From assembly GCA_965240325.2 (NCBI GenBank), contig OZ251246.1, forward strand, positions 868,001 through 932,000: a stretch of DNA of 64,000 bases. Direction: 5' to 3'. The position numbers were made by a program, and so were the translations under genes. The DNA is from Rebecca billardiae RCC1528. Lineage: Eukaryota; Haptophyta. This document shows, in pieces, positions 33,346 through 43,301 of this stretch (position 1 is its first letter; each line of letters opens with the position of its first letter). Below the pieces are notes generated by a model, which worked only from the letters and a program-made list of their open reading frames with translations, did not search any database and was not told where the DNA came from.

Positions 33346-33975
33346 CTACAAGAAGGAGTTGCTGTCGGGCAGCCGCTCCACCTCGTACTTGCGCGCCTTG
33401 ATCGTCATGATTGGCACGCCTGGGATTTTGCGCAGCCGCCGCTTCAGGTCCTTGTCGCACGTCGCGACGATGTAGCAGCGGTGCGCGGTGACGCGCTCGA
33501 CGAGGTCGTCATCCGCGTACGTGTTACCCGCGCGCATCGCGGGCAGCCGCTCGAACCGCGGGTCCTTCGCGATGCGCAGCGCCACGCGGTACTTGGGCCC
33601 GAGCTTCTCGAGCTCGGCCATGACCGCGTCGGTGACGCAGATGGTCACCTTGGCGCACAGGCAGTCCATCATCCCCTTCTGCATGTCGAGCTTGTTCTGG
33701 ATGGAGAAGTTGACGAAGTTGGTGTCGATCAGCACGTGGAACGGGGGGCCGAGCGCCGCGTTGTGCGAGAAGAACATGGAAGCAGACACCTGCGGCACGT
33801 TGCGCACCAGGCCGGCGTCCTCCGCCTTGCCGCCGCCCGCCCCGCTGCCGCCACGGCCACCCTTCGCCTGCGCCGCCTCGCGGCGTGCGACGGCGCCCTG
33901 CTTCAGCCGCGCGTCCTTCGGGCTGATCATCCGCTTCACCTCCGCGAACTTGCGCGTCTTCTTGGCCTTCCCCAT
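33346..33975 (-). CDS. FCF1: FCF1/UTP24 rRNA-processing PIN nuclease
   Basis: A 209-residue protein of the small-subunit processome in the nucleolus. The family's PIN-domain endonuclease cleaves pre-18S rRNA at early sites (A1/A2 in yeast). The basic N-terminus MGKAKKTRKFAEVKRMIS is the family hallmark. The catalytic PIN acidic residues are visible: D84 in HVLIDTNFVNF, the Glu of AVMAELEKLG, and the aspartates of YIVATCDKDLKRRLRKIPG. The tail ARKYEVERLP is also conserved. Length is about normal (yeast about 190) with a Gly-rich insert near residues 39-52. Intronless. Start at 33975 is set by the conserved N-terminus. Confidence 0.96.
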   Translation of the reverse strand: MGKAKKTRKFAEVKRMISPKDARLKQGAVARREAAQAKGGRGGSGAGGGKAEDAGLVRNVPQVSASMFFSHNAALGPPFHVLIDTNFVNFSIQNKLDMQKGMMDCLCAKVTICVTDAVMAELEKLGPKYRVALRIAKDPRFERLPAMRAGNTYADDDLVERVTAHRCYIVATCDKDLKRRLRKIPGVPIMTIKARKYEVERLPDSNSFL

Positions 33976-34334
33976 GGTGGCTTGATCTCACGTCCGCCCG
34001 CGCCCAAGGCCTCGCGCCTTCACGCACGTCGCCGGCCGGACTTCACGATGGCGGCGGCGATCAGGGGGTAGTTGACGTTGTTCAAGTGGTGTGGCCAAGG
34101 AAGCCCGGGGGTACAGTCTTACGTCTTGGGCGGCTTCTCTCAGTGGTTGGGCGCTGCTAAGCTGCTAGTCACGGGGACGGAGTCCGTGATCGTCGTTGGA
34201 ACTTACAGTACTAGTCTGTATCGGCTGCCAATGACTACCACAGGGCAGCCGTCGGCGTGCCAGAGGCAGAGGAGTGTCGCGGAGTCGTCGCCACGAGTCC
34301 CGGCCGTGTGCGTCGCCCGCAGCTCTCTCGCGCC
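33976..34334. other. Short intergenic region
   Basis: It lies between two minus-strand genes: the 3' end of the ankyrin gene on the right and the 5' leader of FCF1 on the left. Nothing recognisable in it. Confidence 0.6.
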
Positions 34335-35051
34335 TCAGTGCGAGGTGGCCCCGTGCTTCCTCAGCACCCGCACCACGTCAAACGCGTGCGACGCGAAGGC
34401 GATCGACATCGGCGTCTCCCGCCGGACGCGGCTCTCTGAGGTGGGCGCCGCCACGTCCGCGCCCGCGCGCAGCAGCGCTTCCGCGCCCTCCGCCAGGTTG
34501 TTCGAGGCCATGCGGTGCAGCGGGCGGTAGCCGTACGTGTCCGCCGCCTCGATCTGGCCACCCCGCTCGATGATCACCGCCGTCGCGCGCTGCCCACTCC
34601 GGCTCATCCCGCAGATGTGCAGCGGCGTGGCGCCCCCTGTCGAGATCTCGTTCACGAGATCGGGCTCAGCGTCCAGCAGCGCGGCGACCGCCTCGGGGCC
34701 GGACTGGATGGCGCGGGACATGCGCGTGTACCCGGTGCCGTCATAGACCGGCCCGTCCACCGGGTTGTGCCCCTGGTACTGCCGGCCGATCACCGGCTTC
34801 CCGTCGCTGCCGCGCTTGACGTTGCCGCCGTAGATGCCAGGCCCGACCGTGTCACGGTACGGGTCGAAACCCTCCGGGTCGGTCTCGCCGGCCTGGCCGT
34901 ACTTCTCGGCCATCCCCGGCGCGTGCGGGTCGTGCTGAATGCGCACACCATCCTCGCGGACGCGCGCGCGCGACATGTCGGACGCAACGATCGTGCGCGC
35001 GCGCGAGAGGGTGGCGAGGACGGTGACCAACACGCGGCCCGCGACCTGCAT
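34335..35051 (-). CDS. Ankyrin-repeat protein with a PEGFDPYRDTVGPGIYGG-type leader domain
   Basis: A 238-residue protein. The N-terminus (MQVAGRVLVTVLATLSRARTIVAS) is signal-peptide-like. Residues about 50-110 form a conserved-looking segment, KYGQAGETDPEGFDPYRDTV followed by GPGIYGG, seen in proteins of secondary-plastid algae. Three ankyrin-type repeats follow: TGGATPLHICGMSRSG (about 140-155), DTYGYRPLHRMASNNLAEGA, and RRETPMSIAFASHAFDVV. Ankyrins bind protein partners. A plastid location is plausible from the leader and the algal distribution, but not proven. It starts 118 bp from the divergent DUF2256 gene. Confidence 0.8.
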   Translation of the reverse strand: MQVAGRVLVTVLATLSRARTIVASDMSRARVREDGVRIQHDPHAPGMAEKYGQAGETDPEGFDPYRDTVGPGIYGGNVKRGSDGKPVIGRQYQGHNPVDGPVYDGTGYTRMSRAIQSGPEAVAALLDAEPDLVNEISTGGATPLHICGMSRSGQRATAVIIERGGQIEAADTYGYRPLHRMASNNLAEGAEALLRAGADVAAPTSESRVRRETPMSIAFASHAFDVVRVLRKHGATSH

Positions 35052-35169
35052 CGAAGGCTCGCGCCGCTTGTGGCGAACAGGGACGAAGCTTCCGTCTTAG
35101 ATGAGCGAACGGTCCTGATTCGTGAAGCTTCCTTGAGCGGATGAAGCGGTACCCGGCTGTGGGCAGCGC
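35052..35169. promoter_or_regulatory. Putative bidirectional promoter, ankyrin / DUF2256 genes
   Basis: Only 118 bp separate the start codons of two divergent genes whose products both carry targeting-type N-termini. Co-regulation is inferred from arrangement. Confidence 0.35.
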
Positions 35170-35784
35170 ATGGCGATTACGCGCTTACGAGCTGTCCAGC
35201 TGCTCGCCCTCTCCCTGGGCAGCGCGCGGGCGTTTGCCGCGCGCCGCGCCCCAGCGCCTCGCATGAAGAGCAACCTCCCCACCAAGGTGTGCGTCGTCTG
35301 CGAGCGGCCCTTCACCTGGCGCAAGAAATGGGAGCGCTGCTGGGACGAGGTGACGACCTGCTCCAAGCGATGCAACACTGAGCGCCGCCGCCAGAGCCGG
35401 CGCGGGCGCAGCGAGGAGGGCGCAGACGCGGACGACGGCGCGGCGTCGTCGGCGGCATCGTCCGATAACGAGAACGTGGCCGAGTCCTCCGAACGTGCAT
35501 CGCGCAAGGCCGCGACCAAGGAGCAGAAGGCTGGTCGGCGCGCGGCGCGCGAGGGGCGTGCGCCGCCAACCAAGGGCCAGAAGGCGTGCGACCTCTGCGG
35601 GACCGGGGTGGACCTGCTCATCCGCTGCCAGATCGACGGCACGGGCGACTGGAAGATGGTGTGCGGCCCGTGCTGGCACACGCCCGCCGTCGCCAACGGC
35701 GTGGTCGACGGCGACGGCAGCAACGATCACTACCGGTACGGCGGCCTGTGGAAGAACAGGAAGGCGCAGGCTGCAGGGCGGTAG
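35170..35784 (+). CDS. Plastid-targeted DUF2256 zinc-ribbon-like protein
   Basis: A 204-residue protein. The N-terminus is a signal peptide (LRAVQLLALSLGSARA) followed by FAARRAPAPRM. This Ala-Phe junction is the classic ASAFAP-type motif for import into red-lineage secondary plastids. Residues 36-72 match DUF2256: NLPTKVCVVCERPFTWRKKW, then CWDEVTTCSKRC, with four or five likely zinc-binding Cys. DUF2256 occurs in cyanobacteria and plastid eukaryotes. An acidic, low-complexity linker follows. The C-terminal segment KACDLCGTGVDLLIRCQIDG...MVCGPCWHTP has a second CxxC pair and ends in YRYGGLWKNRKA. Function is unknown. Single exon. Confidence 0.88.
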   Translation: MAITRLRAVQLLALSLGSARAFAARRAPAPRMKSNLPTKVCVVCERPFTWRKKWERCWDEVTTCSKRCNTERRRQSRRGRSEEGADADDGAASSAASSDNENVAESSERASRKAATKEQKAGRRAAREGRAPPTKGQKACDLCGTGVDLLIRCQIDGTGDWKMVCGPCWHTPAVANGVVDGDGSNDHYRYGGLWKNRKAQAAGR

Positions 35785-36304
<520 letters not shown>

Positions 36305-38343
36305 TCACGCCGCCGCCAGCAGGGCCATCTCGTCCTCCTCGCCCACATCCGCCAGCTGGAGCCCCTCCGTGTACTGCGGTGGCAGCGGAGACACTGGCTG
36401 CGGTGCGCCGCCCGCGGCTTTGGCTGACGCGTCTGCGGTGGAGGCTGCGTGCGGCTGCACGCCCTGGGGCGGGTGCTGAGCCGAGCCGGCGGGCCGAGCG
36501 CGCCTCGCGAGGCCCGCACGCCGCCCAGGGCGCATCCAGTCGTCCGTCACCCTCGCCGCCTCCGCCCTGGGCACCGGGTGCGCGCGCAGGAAGGCTTCAA
36601 ACTCGCCGAGCAGCGCGTGCCAGCGCGCGCTCGACTCCTCGCTGCTGCGCGCGGCCGCGGCCGCGAGCACTCTCGGCAGCCATCGCTCGCTGAAGTCGGT
36701 GGCGTTGAGCCGCGCCACCTCGAACGCCTGCGCCCCGCCCGCGGCGGCGGAGTACAGCAGCGCCGGCTTGCCGCGCTCGTCCACGCCGAGGTGCGGCATC
36801 GTGCCAGGCACGCCGTACCCGACCCAGCGCGCGCGCCCAATCTCGGCGCACCGGCTGCGGGCGGTGAGCGGCGGGCGGGCGAATGCGCGTGCGGAGGGCG
36901 GGGGGCATGCGTGGGGTGAGCTGGCGCGTGGGAGCGCGTCGCCGCCTGTGCGTCTCTGCCCGCCCCCCAGGGCTGAGCGTCTCGCCGCCGAGCGCGGGCG
37001 CAACTGGGGGCGGCCACGCGCAGCCCCGTCCCCAAACGTCGCGAGGGCGTGAGCAGCACAGGCCCAGAGCTGAGAGTGCGTGCGCGCGCAAGGACGCAGG
37101 CCACGCGGCCGAGCGGTCGCGCCGTCGTCGCACGCGCCCCGCTGGTTGTGCCCCGCGTGCGGTCGCACCGGTAGTACATCCAGGCAGCGCCGCGGTCGAT
37201 GTCCTGCTTGAGCGCGCCGTGGATCTGCACGACCACCGCGCCGGGCGGCAGGAACACGCAGTTGTGCAGCGCCGAGCCGAAGAGCGAGATCAGCATGGCG
37301 GACCTCCCAACTGCCCGCACCTCCTGTGCGTAGCTCATCAGCTGAAAGTCGGCGGCCACAAACGGCAGCTGCGGAGCGTGCCGGGCGCACGCGGCGCGCA
37401 CGGCGAGGACGAGCGCGGCCTCGGCCTCAACCCGCCGATCGTTCGTGCCGTGCGACGAGATGGCGTACGTCACCGTCCGCGTCGCCGCCCGAGCCGCCGT
37501 CGGCCGCTCGCGCGAGCCATGCGCGCTTGCGCCGGCCGCGCGCGCGCGCGGCGCCGCGCCGACGGCGGCATATGCAAGCCTCCGGAAGCGGTCGCCCATC
37601 CTCGGGCCGAGGAGGCGCACCCTGCCCGCGGGGAAGTCGAGCAGCATCGCCAGCCCCGACCTCCCCGCGCGTGCGCGCAGCGCCGCGGGCACGCTGCCGT
37701 TACGCACGCACGCGCCGGGCGCGCCTCGCTTGCACACAGGCACCCACGGCACGCGGCGCACTCGGAAGCCGGTCAGCCAGGGCGGGTTGAGAACCTCGAC
37801 CTCGGAGAGCGCGCTGCCGCCTCGTGGGCACAGGTGCCCGCCCGCAGGGACGTACACGTCGATCGGCGCGCGCGAGCCGAGCGGCGGCAGCGGCGGCGCG
37901 GGCTCCCAGCGCGCCCCCTCGGCCGCGCCGGCGGGCGCGGGCTGCAGGTGGCTCGTGAGCGCAAGGTGAAAGGGGAGGATGAACTCCTCAAACGCGTGGC
38001 CGTAGACGGTGGGCCGGTGGGTGAGCGCGAGGGGGACCGCCACGGCGGAGATGTTCGCGCAGCGCAGCGCCTCGTACAGCGTCGGCCTCGGGAAGCACGG
38101 CGGCTCGGCGCCGTCGGCGGCTGAGCCGCCGCCGCGCCGCGCTGCGCCCTTCCGCACCGTCTCAGGCCAGCGCAAGGCGCGCGCCACCTCGCCGTCGCGC
38201 AAGAGCGCGTCGAGCGCGAAGGTGTGGATCGTCTCCGCGGGGCGCGACACCACCGGCACCCACGGCGGCCACGGCAGCTCACCAGGCGCACAGCCCTCAC
38301 AGAGCGGGAAAGCCACGCCGGCGGGCGGGCCGGCGGGCGCCAT
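36305..38343 (-). CDS. Glycosyltransferase family 61-like protein
   Basis: Two exons, 38343-37169 and 36854-36305, with a 314-bp intron (donor GTGCGACC, acceptor CCCGCAG). The splice joins AAWMYYR and RCAEIGRARWVGYG in phase 2. The product is about 574 residues. The GT61 (DUF563) signature is visible: AISSHGTNDRRVEAEAALV (like the family's ISRRxxxxRRIxNE), then YAQEVRAVGRSAMLISLFGS with HNCVFLPPGAVVVQIHG. GT61 includes EOGT and plant xylosyl- and arabinosyltransferases acting in the ER or Golgi. Upstream, YGHAFEEFILPFHLAL is also typical. The start could be Met-42 (38343, used here) or an upstream Met at 38466 in lower-GC sequence. No clear signal anchor is visible at the chosen start. The last ~80 residues are disordered. 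Confidence 0.82.
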
Positions 38344-38466
38344 CGTGACGATGACGATGTGGCCGTCTATGATAAACTCTGACGCGTACGGGTATTTATT
38401 CGTCACTGCTATTAGGCTCGCTGAGCCACGGTTACCGTCGGGCATGATGCGCGTGAGACTACACAT

Positions 38467-39100
38467 ACAAGTTACAGTAAGCCGTGACGCACGTCGTCGA
38501 CGTCGGTGCTAGGTGGGCATGCTGCGGGCCGTCATCCGCAAACGGCGCCGCGGAGACGTCACCGACTCGACTGACGAGCGGCCACGGTCGGAGAACACAC
38601 CTGACTGGACGCCTCCGCCCCGGCGGCCGGCTCCGGCACGATGCCATGAGTGCATGCAATAGTGTAGGCGACGCGCGGGCGGCGTACAGCCAGGAGGGCG
38701 TGCACGGCGTGCGCGAGACTGTCATGGAATCGTGCGTGCATGAAATCGCGCGTGGCGGCGTCCTGCCAACCGGACTGGTGCAGGAGCTCGACCAGCTAAA
38801 GGGCGCCCTCGCAGGGCGGGGCGCTGCCGCCACCGCCGCCGGCCGCCGGGCGAGCCGTGTCACCACGGCCGGCGTGTGGAGGAGGAGGCACGGCGAGCAC
38901 GCGAGATGCTCGGGCTGCGCGTGAGCGGGGGGAGAGAGCCGCCGCCGCGTCCGACCCGCGGCGGCGTGCGTGCGTGCGTGCGTGGCGTGGCGCCCTGAGG
39001 GCGTCGGGCTGCCGAGCGCGCCGGCAGCTCAACACGCCTCGCCAGCGCGCCGCCACTCGGCGGCGCGCAGCCGCCGCCGGCGCGTGCACGCTCGCGCCGT
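38467..39100. other. Intergenic region
   Basis: It lies between the GT61 5' end and the RING-CH/FHA 3' end. Open frames exist on the plus strand (38484-38924), but they have no recognisable domain. A GC-rich tract at 38800-39100 contains repeats of gcgtgcgtgcgt. Confidence 0.45.
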
Positions 39101-41370
39101 TCACCGCGCGGGGGCGGCTGGCTCGGCGGCCGCGTCGTTCGGCGCGGCGCCGGCGGCCACTTCGGCCGCCGGCCCCGCCGGCGCCGCGCCCGTGCGCCGC
39201 GCGGCGTGCGGCGGCGTCTCGGTGTCTTCGTCCGCGCCCTCGGCCGCGCCGCCGGCGCCGCCGGCCGCCTGCGCGCCGCGGCGCGGCTGCAGCGCAGGCA
39301 TCCAGCGCGTGAGGTAGTGGAGCCAGCTGAGCTTGGGCGTGAGGATGAGCGTCGACTTGCCCACCGTCATGCACACCTCCTGCCCCCACGCCAGCTTCAG
39401 CGGCGAGCGGATCGGCGCGAAAGTGCCTCGCGACGAGAGGGTGTCGTGGAGAACAAACTTGCCGCCCGTGTACTCGATGCGCGCGTGCCGGCGGGAGACA
39501 GTGTGGTCCGGGATGACGATGTCGTTGTCCTCCATCTTGCCGATCGTCGCGGTGTTCCGCGCGGCGAACGTGACCCACTGGCAGCGCCGCTGCCTGTGGT
39601 GCGCCCAGTACACCTCGAGCAGCAGCGCGGGCGCCATCACCAGCTTCTCCTGCACGTCGGCGCGCAGGTCGCGCTTGCAGGTCGGGCAGGTCGCCGGCAC
39701 GCGGCCGGAGCCCTGCGGCGACGACCAGCGGCGCAGGCAGGAGAGGTGGACGTACTGCACCGAGCCGCGGCACTCGAGGCACGCGCGCATCAGCGGGTCC
39801 TCGCGCGAGCCGGGCTGCGCCGCGCCGCGCGGAAGGGAGGGGGTGCGGTGGCCGGGGGCGCGCGGGGGCGGCAGTGAGCGGCGGAAAAATTAGGGCCGGC
39901 ACCACAGGGTCAGGGTTAGGGTTAGGGGCCGGCACCACAGGGCGCACGGCGCACGGCGCGGCGCGCCGCGGGATCGCGCGCCCACGCACGCGGCCCGCTC
40001 CGCGAGCGCGCGAGGAGGAGCAGAGCACGCGCGCGCACCTCGTAGCAGAAGCAGCACTCCGCCACCTCGCCGTCGTCGCCAGGCACCTCGCCATAGACGA
40101 CGTCGCCGTCCGCGCTGTCCGCGTCGTCGTCGTCGTCGGCCACAGCCCGTGTGCCCGCCCTCGAGAGAGGCCCGCGGGCGGAGCCGGCGCCGTCGTCCGA
40201 CTCGTCGGCGGCAGAGGGCACCGAGGCGTGCGAGGCCCGGGGGGCCGCGCCGGCTTCGCCGGCCTCGCCGCCCGCCGCGCCGCCGCCCGCCGCGCCGCCG
40301 CGCTCTGCGCCCGCCGCGGCGGCGCCGCCGGCCGCTGCCGCTGCCGCTGCCGCAGCCGCTGCCCCGTGCTGGCTATCCTCCGCGCCGCTGCCGCTGCCGC
40401 TGCCGCCAGTGCCGCTGCCAGTGCCGCCGGCGGCGTCGGAGTTGTGGTGCAGGACGCGCAGCACGACGACGTACGTGTGCCCGATGCGAAAGCCGTCGCC
40501 CGCCTGCAGCGGCCACGACATTGTCGTTGAGCCTCGCTCCCCGAGCTGCGCGGCGCAGCACGCAACGGCGCGCGCGCGCGAGCGAGCGAGCGAGGGCGTT
40601 CGGGAGGCACGCGGGTGAGTGGCGCGTGGGCTGTGCGCGCGCGCGACATCCGCGCGCACACGCACGCGCGCCCCCGCACGCGCCCCCCGCGCAGCGCGCC
40701 TCGCCGCCGCGGCGCCGGCCCACCTGCACAAAGATGTCGCGGCGCCGTGACGGCACGACGACAGAGCAAGGCGTGTGGAAGGCGGGGCAGGAGGAGTGCG
40801 GCGTGAACCAGAACGAGTGGTCGTACACGTCGTAGTGTATGCGCGCGCGCCACTGCGGCTGCTGCGCGAGCGGGCACGCGCGGCGGGTTGGCGGGCGGCG
40901 CGCGCCCAGCTCAGCGGGAGCGCGCGCGCGCAGACGCCCCCGCCGCGCGCGCACGCCATGGGAGCACGGGCAAGCGGACAGCCTGGGCGCGCGTCCGCCC
41001 TGCCCGCAGCCGCCTGCCAAGCGCAGCGCACCGCAACCCCTCGCACGCCCACGCGCCCGCCGAGCGGCCGCCCACCCTCGAGCACGCGCGCGCGCAGCCC
41101 GGACCCGGCGCCGCGCGTCGGCGTGTCGCGGCCGCTCACCATCAACATGTCGAGCCCGTCGAGCTCGGGGCGGTCGTTGTCGGGGGACTCGCCGGGGGCG
41201 ATGTTGCACGAGGCGGCGGATGCGATCATCAGCGCGCCGTGCTCGTCCACGCGGTACTCGCTCGTCGCCTCCGACTGCCGCGGCATGCGCTCAGCACGGC
41301 GAGTGGTCACCTTGACCGTGACGCACCCGCTATTCGCGCGGCGCGCGCGGCTCTTCGTCTCGAGGCTCAT
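39101..41370 (-). CDS. RING-CH (RINGv) and FHA domain protein, four exons
   Basis: Assembled from exons 41370-41140, 40852-40724, 40545-40039 and 39814-39101; all introns are phase 0. The 526-residue product combines three parts. The first ~150 residues, across exons 1-3, form an FHA-like fold (ARIHYDVYDHSFWF, then AGDGFRIGHTYVVVLRVLHH). Next is an acidic, Gly/Ala-rich linker. Then comes a C4HC3 RING-CH finger spanning the last splice: CCFCYE, CLEC, YVHLSCLRRW and CPTC. A second, clearer FHA domain follows (about 370-450): TIGKMEDNDIVIPDHTVSRR, then HARIEYTGGKFVLHD and SSRGTF. RING-CH domains act as E3 ubiquitin ligases and FHA domains bind phosphothreonine. The protein may therefore link phosphorylation to ubiquitylation. 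No membrane segments are seen, unlike most MARCH-type RING-CH proteins. Confidence 0.87.
39893..39942. repeat. Interstitial telomere-like repeat with 17-bp direct repeats
   Basis: Two copies of gggccggcaccacaggg (39893-39909 and 39926-39942) flank cagggttagggttaggg. The unit lies inside the third intron (39815-40038) of the RING-CH/FHA gene. Confidence 0.85.
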
Positions 41371-42019
41371 GGCGCCGGCTGTGTGTGGTGCGGGCTGGGG
41401 TGGACGGATCTGTGCGCGCTCCCACCAGCGTGCCCGTGTGCACGCGCCGTCGCCGAGCTCGCTGGCTCGCGGGACCAGGGGGCCTCCTTATGTATGAGGT
41501 CCTTGGCGCCACGGCACTGCTGCAAAGCTCAAGCTGTCATCCGTCATCATCTAGTACCTACGCGATTGCCCACCCACGGATTGCCGGTAATAAATACGCG
41601 GCTCACAAAGCCAAACGAACAACGTCAATGCGGGTAGCATAAGCCCCATAGCAGTACTCACACCCGGCTTCAAGCGCGCAGCAGATTGAGAATCGCGCCG
41701 GAGGAGATTTGCGAGGGTACGTTTTGGAAGCGGAGAATTCAATACGGGATGAATGCGCCCACTCGATGCGCGCCTCTTCGCCAAAATATTGGGTGGGCGG
41801 GGCTCCCGACTCTGCCAATAGAACAGATCTCATCTCACCGCCACCGGGAGGCCCATCAAGAAGTCCCGGCCAACCCGCGGCTCACCAGCTCGTGAGCAGG
41901 CTCGCGAGCACCCGGACGCGCACGCCGAGGCAGGTCACCGAGCGAGCTCAGAGCGGGGAGCGCTGGCGCGCAGTGGCAGTGCCAGCGCGCCAGCGAAGCA
42001 AAGCCAAGGGCGACGGGCG
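41371..42019. promoter_or_regulatory. Intergenic between divergent RING-CH/FHA and PA28 genes
   Basis: A 649-bp head-to-head interval. Its centre (41510-41720) is lower in GC. It likely holds both promoters. No element is recognised. Confidence 0.35.
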
Positions 42020-42772
42020 TTGGAGGCCGACGCGCACGGACAAGGCGCCGCGATGGACAAGCGACTGGCGGCGGCCGAGCGCGCCGGCAAGGAGGCGCTC
42101 GAGCTGATCCCCGTGCGCCTCGACGAGGTGGACGAGGCGCTGCGCACGCACTTCGCGCACAGCGCCGACAAATTCCGCGAGGCCGCGCGCGCGTCGGTGC
42201 AGCCGCGCTCCGCCAACCGCGCGCTGCTGGGTGTGCAGTACGAGGTGCACAACATGCTCGGGCGCGCGGTGAGCGACTTCCGCACGCTGGAGTTCTGGCT
42301 GGTGACGAAGGTGCCGCAGGTCTCCGATGGCAACAACTTCGGCGTCGAGGTGCAGAACTACGTCATCGAGGAGCTCAAGAAGTCGCGCACCGCATGCCAG
42401 GCGAGCGCCGACTCGCTCGCCAACTACTCGTGGTCGCGCGGCCTCGGCGCGGAGAAGATGGGCTCGAGCACGAGCACCGAGCAGAACAAGAGCGAGGTGC
42501 ACGAGGAGAAGAAGGAGGACGGCACGCCCAAGACCACCGTCACCACCAAGTCCGAGAAGACCGAGAAGGCGATCTCGAAGCCCGAGATCGAGGACTTTGT
42601 CGAGCACATCGTCGCGCTCGACGTCAAGCACTACGTCGCGCTCGAGGGGATGCTGCGCGAGCTCGAGCACGCGTACGTGAAAGCGTTCGCGCTGATCGAA
42701 AAGAACCGCGAGAAGTGCGAGAACCCGCGTGGCGAGGGCTCTGGTGGCGGCCGGCAGTTCTCGATGTACTAG
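42020..42772 (+). CDS. Proteasome activator PA28 (REG/PSME) family subunit
   Basis: A 250-residue protein, or 239 if it starts at the second Met (42053, MDKRLAAAER). PA28 forms a heptameric ring that opens the 20S proteasome independently of ATP. Family features seen are an N-terminal helix with LELIPVRLDEVDEAL, then YEVHNMLGRAVSDFRTLEFW, and the highly conserved activation-loop region VPQVSDGNNFGVEVQNYVIE (about 101-120). Next come SLANYSWSRGLGAEKM and a charged insert (STSTEQNKSEVHEEKKEDG). The C-terminal helices are VEHIVALDVKHYVALEGMLR and AYVKAFALIEKNREK. The C-terminal residues FSMY end in a hydrophobic-tyrosine pair able to dock on the 20S ring, though not the usual family tail. It resembles the nuclear gamma type, the ancestral form in protists. 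No intron. Confidence 0.92.
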   Translation: MEADAHGQGAAMDKRLAAAERAGKEALELIPVRLDEVDEALRTHFAHSADKFREAARASVQPRSANRALLGVQYEVHNMLGRAVSDFRTLEFWLVTKVPQVSDGNNFGVEVQNYVIEELKKSRTACQASADSLANYSWSRGLGAEKMGSSTSTEQNKSEVHEEKKEDGTPKTTVTTKSEKTEKAISKPEIEDFVEHIVALDVKHYVALEGMLRELEHAYVKAFALIEKNREKCENPRGEGSGGGRQFSMY

Positions 42773-43301
42773 CTGGCAGACAATAGCTGCGTCGGACTGA
42801 GCGGCGGCCAGCGCGGGTCCGCGGGGTTGTGCCCGGCCGCGGCCCTCAGGGGCTGTGGGCGACGTGCGCGGTGCCACGCGCTCGAGGCGCCTTCGCCGCC
42901 GCGTCACACTGCTGCCGTCACTGCATCATGATGTTGTCATTATTCGTCTAAGGTCGTCTATGACTTCCGAAACGGGTTACGGGACGACGACCGGCGCGGG
43001 CCGCGCCGGCGCGCGGGCGGCCCGCCGCGGGGCGGCCGCCGCCGCCGGCGGCCGGGCCCGCCGGCCGCGTCGAAGTACGTGTCATCAATAATATTGGCAA
43101 GCAGGTGAGTCACGGCATCACTACTTATGTCATATATCAAGACTATTATATGCATGTCGTCGTCGTCACTGACTGCAGATCGGCTGTCGCTGAGCCGCTG
43201 CTGGCTGTGGGCCGGGCAGCGCAGCGCCCGGTCGGCGAGCAGGGCACTCTTAGTCTTACTACTCTTACTCTTAGTCAATACTGACAATAGTCTGAGGGCA
43301 T
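42773..43301. other. Intergenic with a strong GC-rich inverted repeat
   Basis: Bases 42985-43075 are almost pure G and C with several self-complementary runs (gcgggccgcgcc, gcggccgccgccgccggcggccg). This is convergent DNA between the PA28 (+) and GT8 (-) 3' ends, so the structure may serve transcript 3' ends. No gene seen. Confidence 0.45.
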
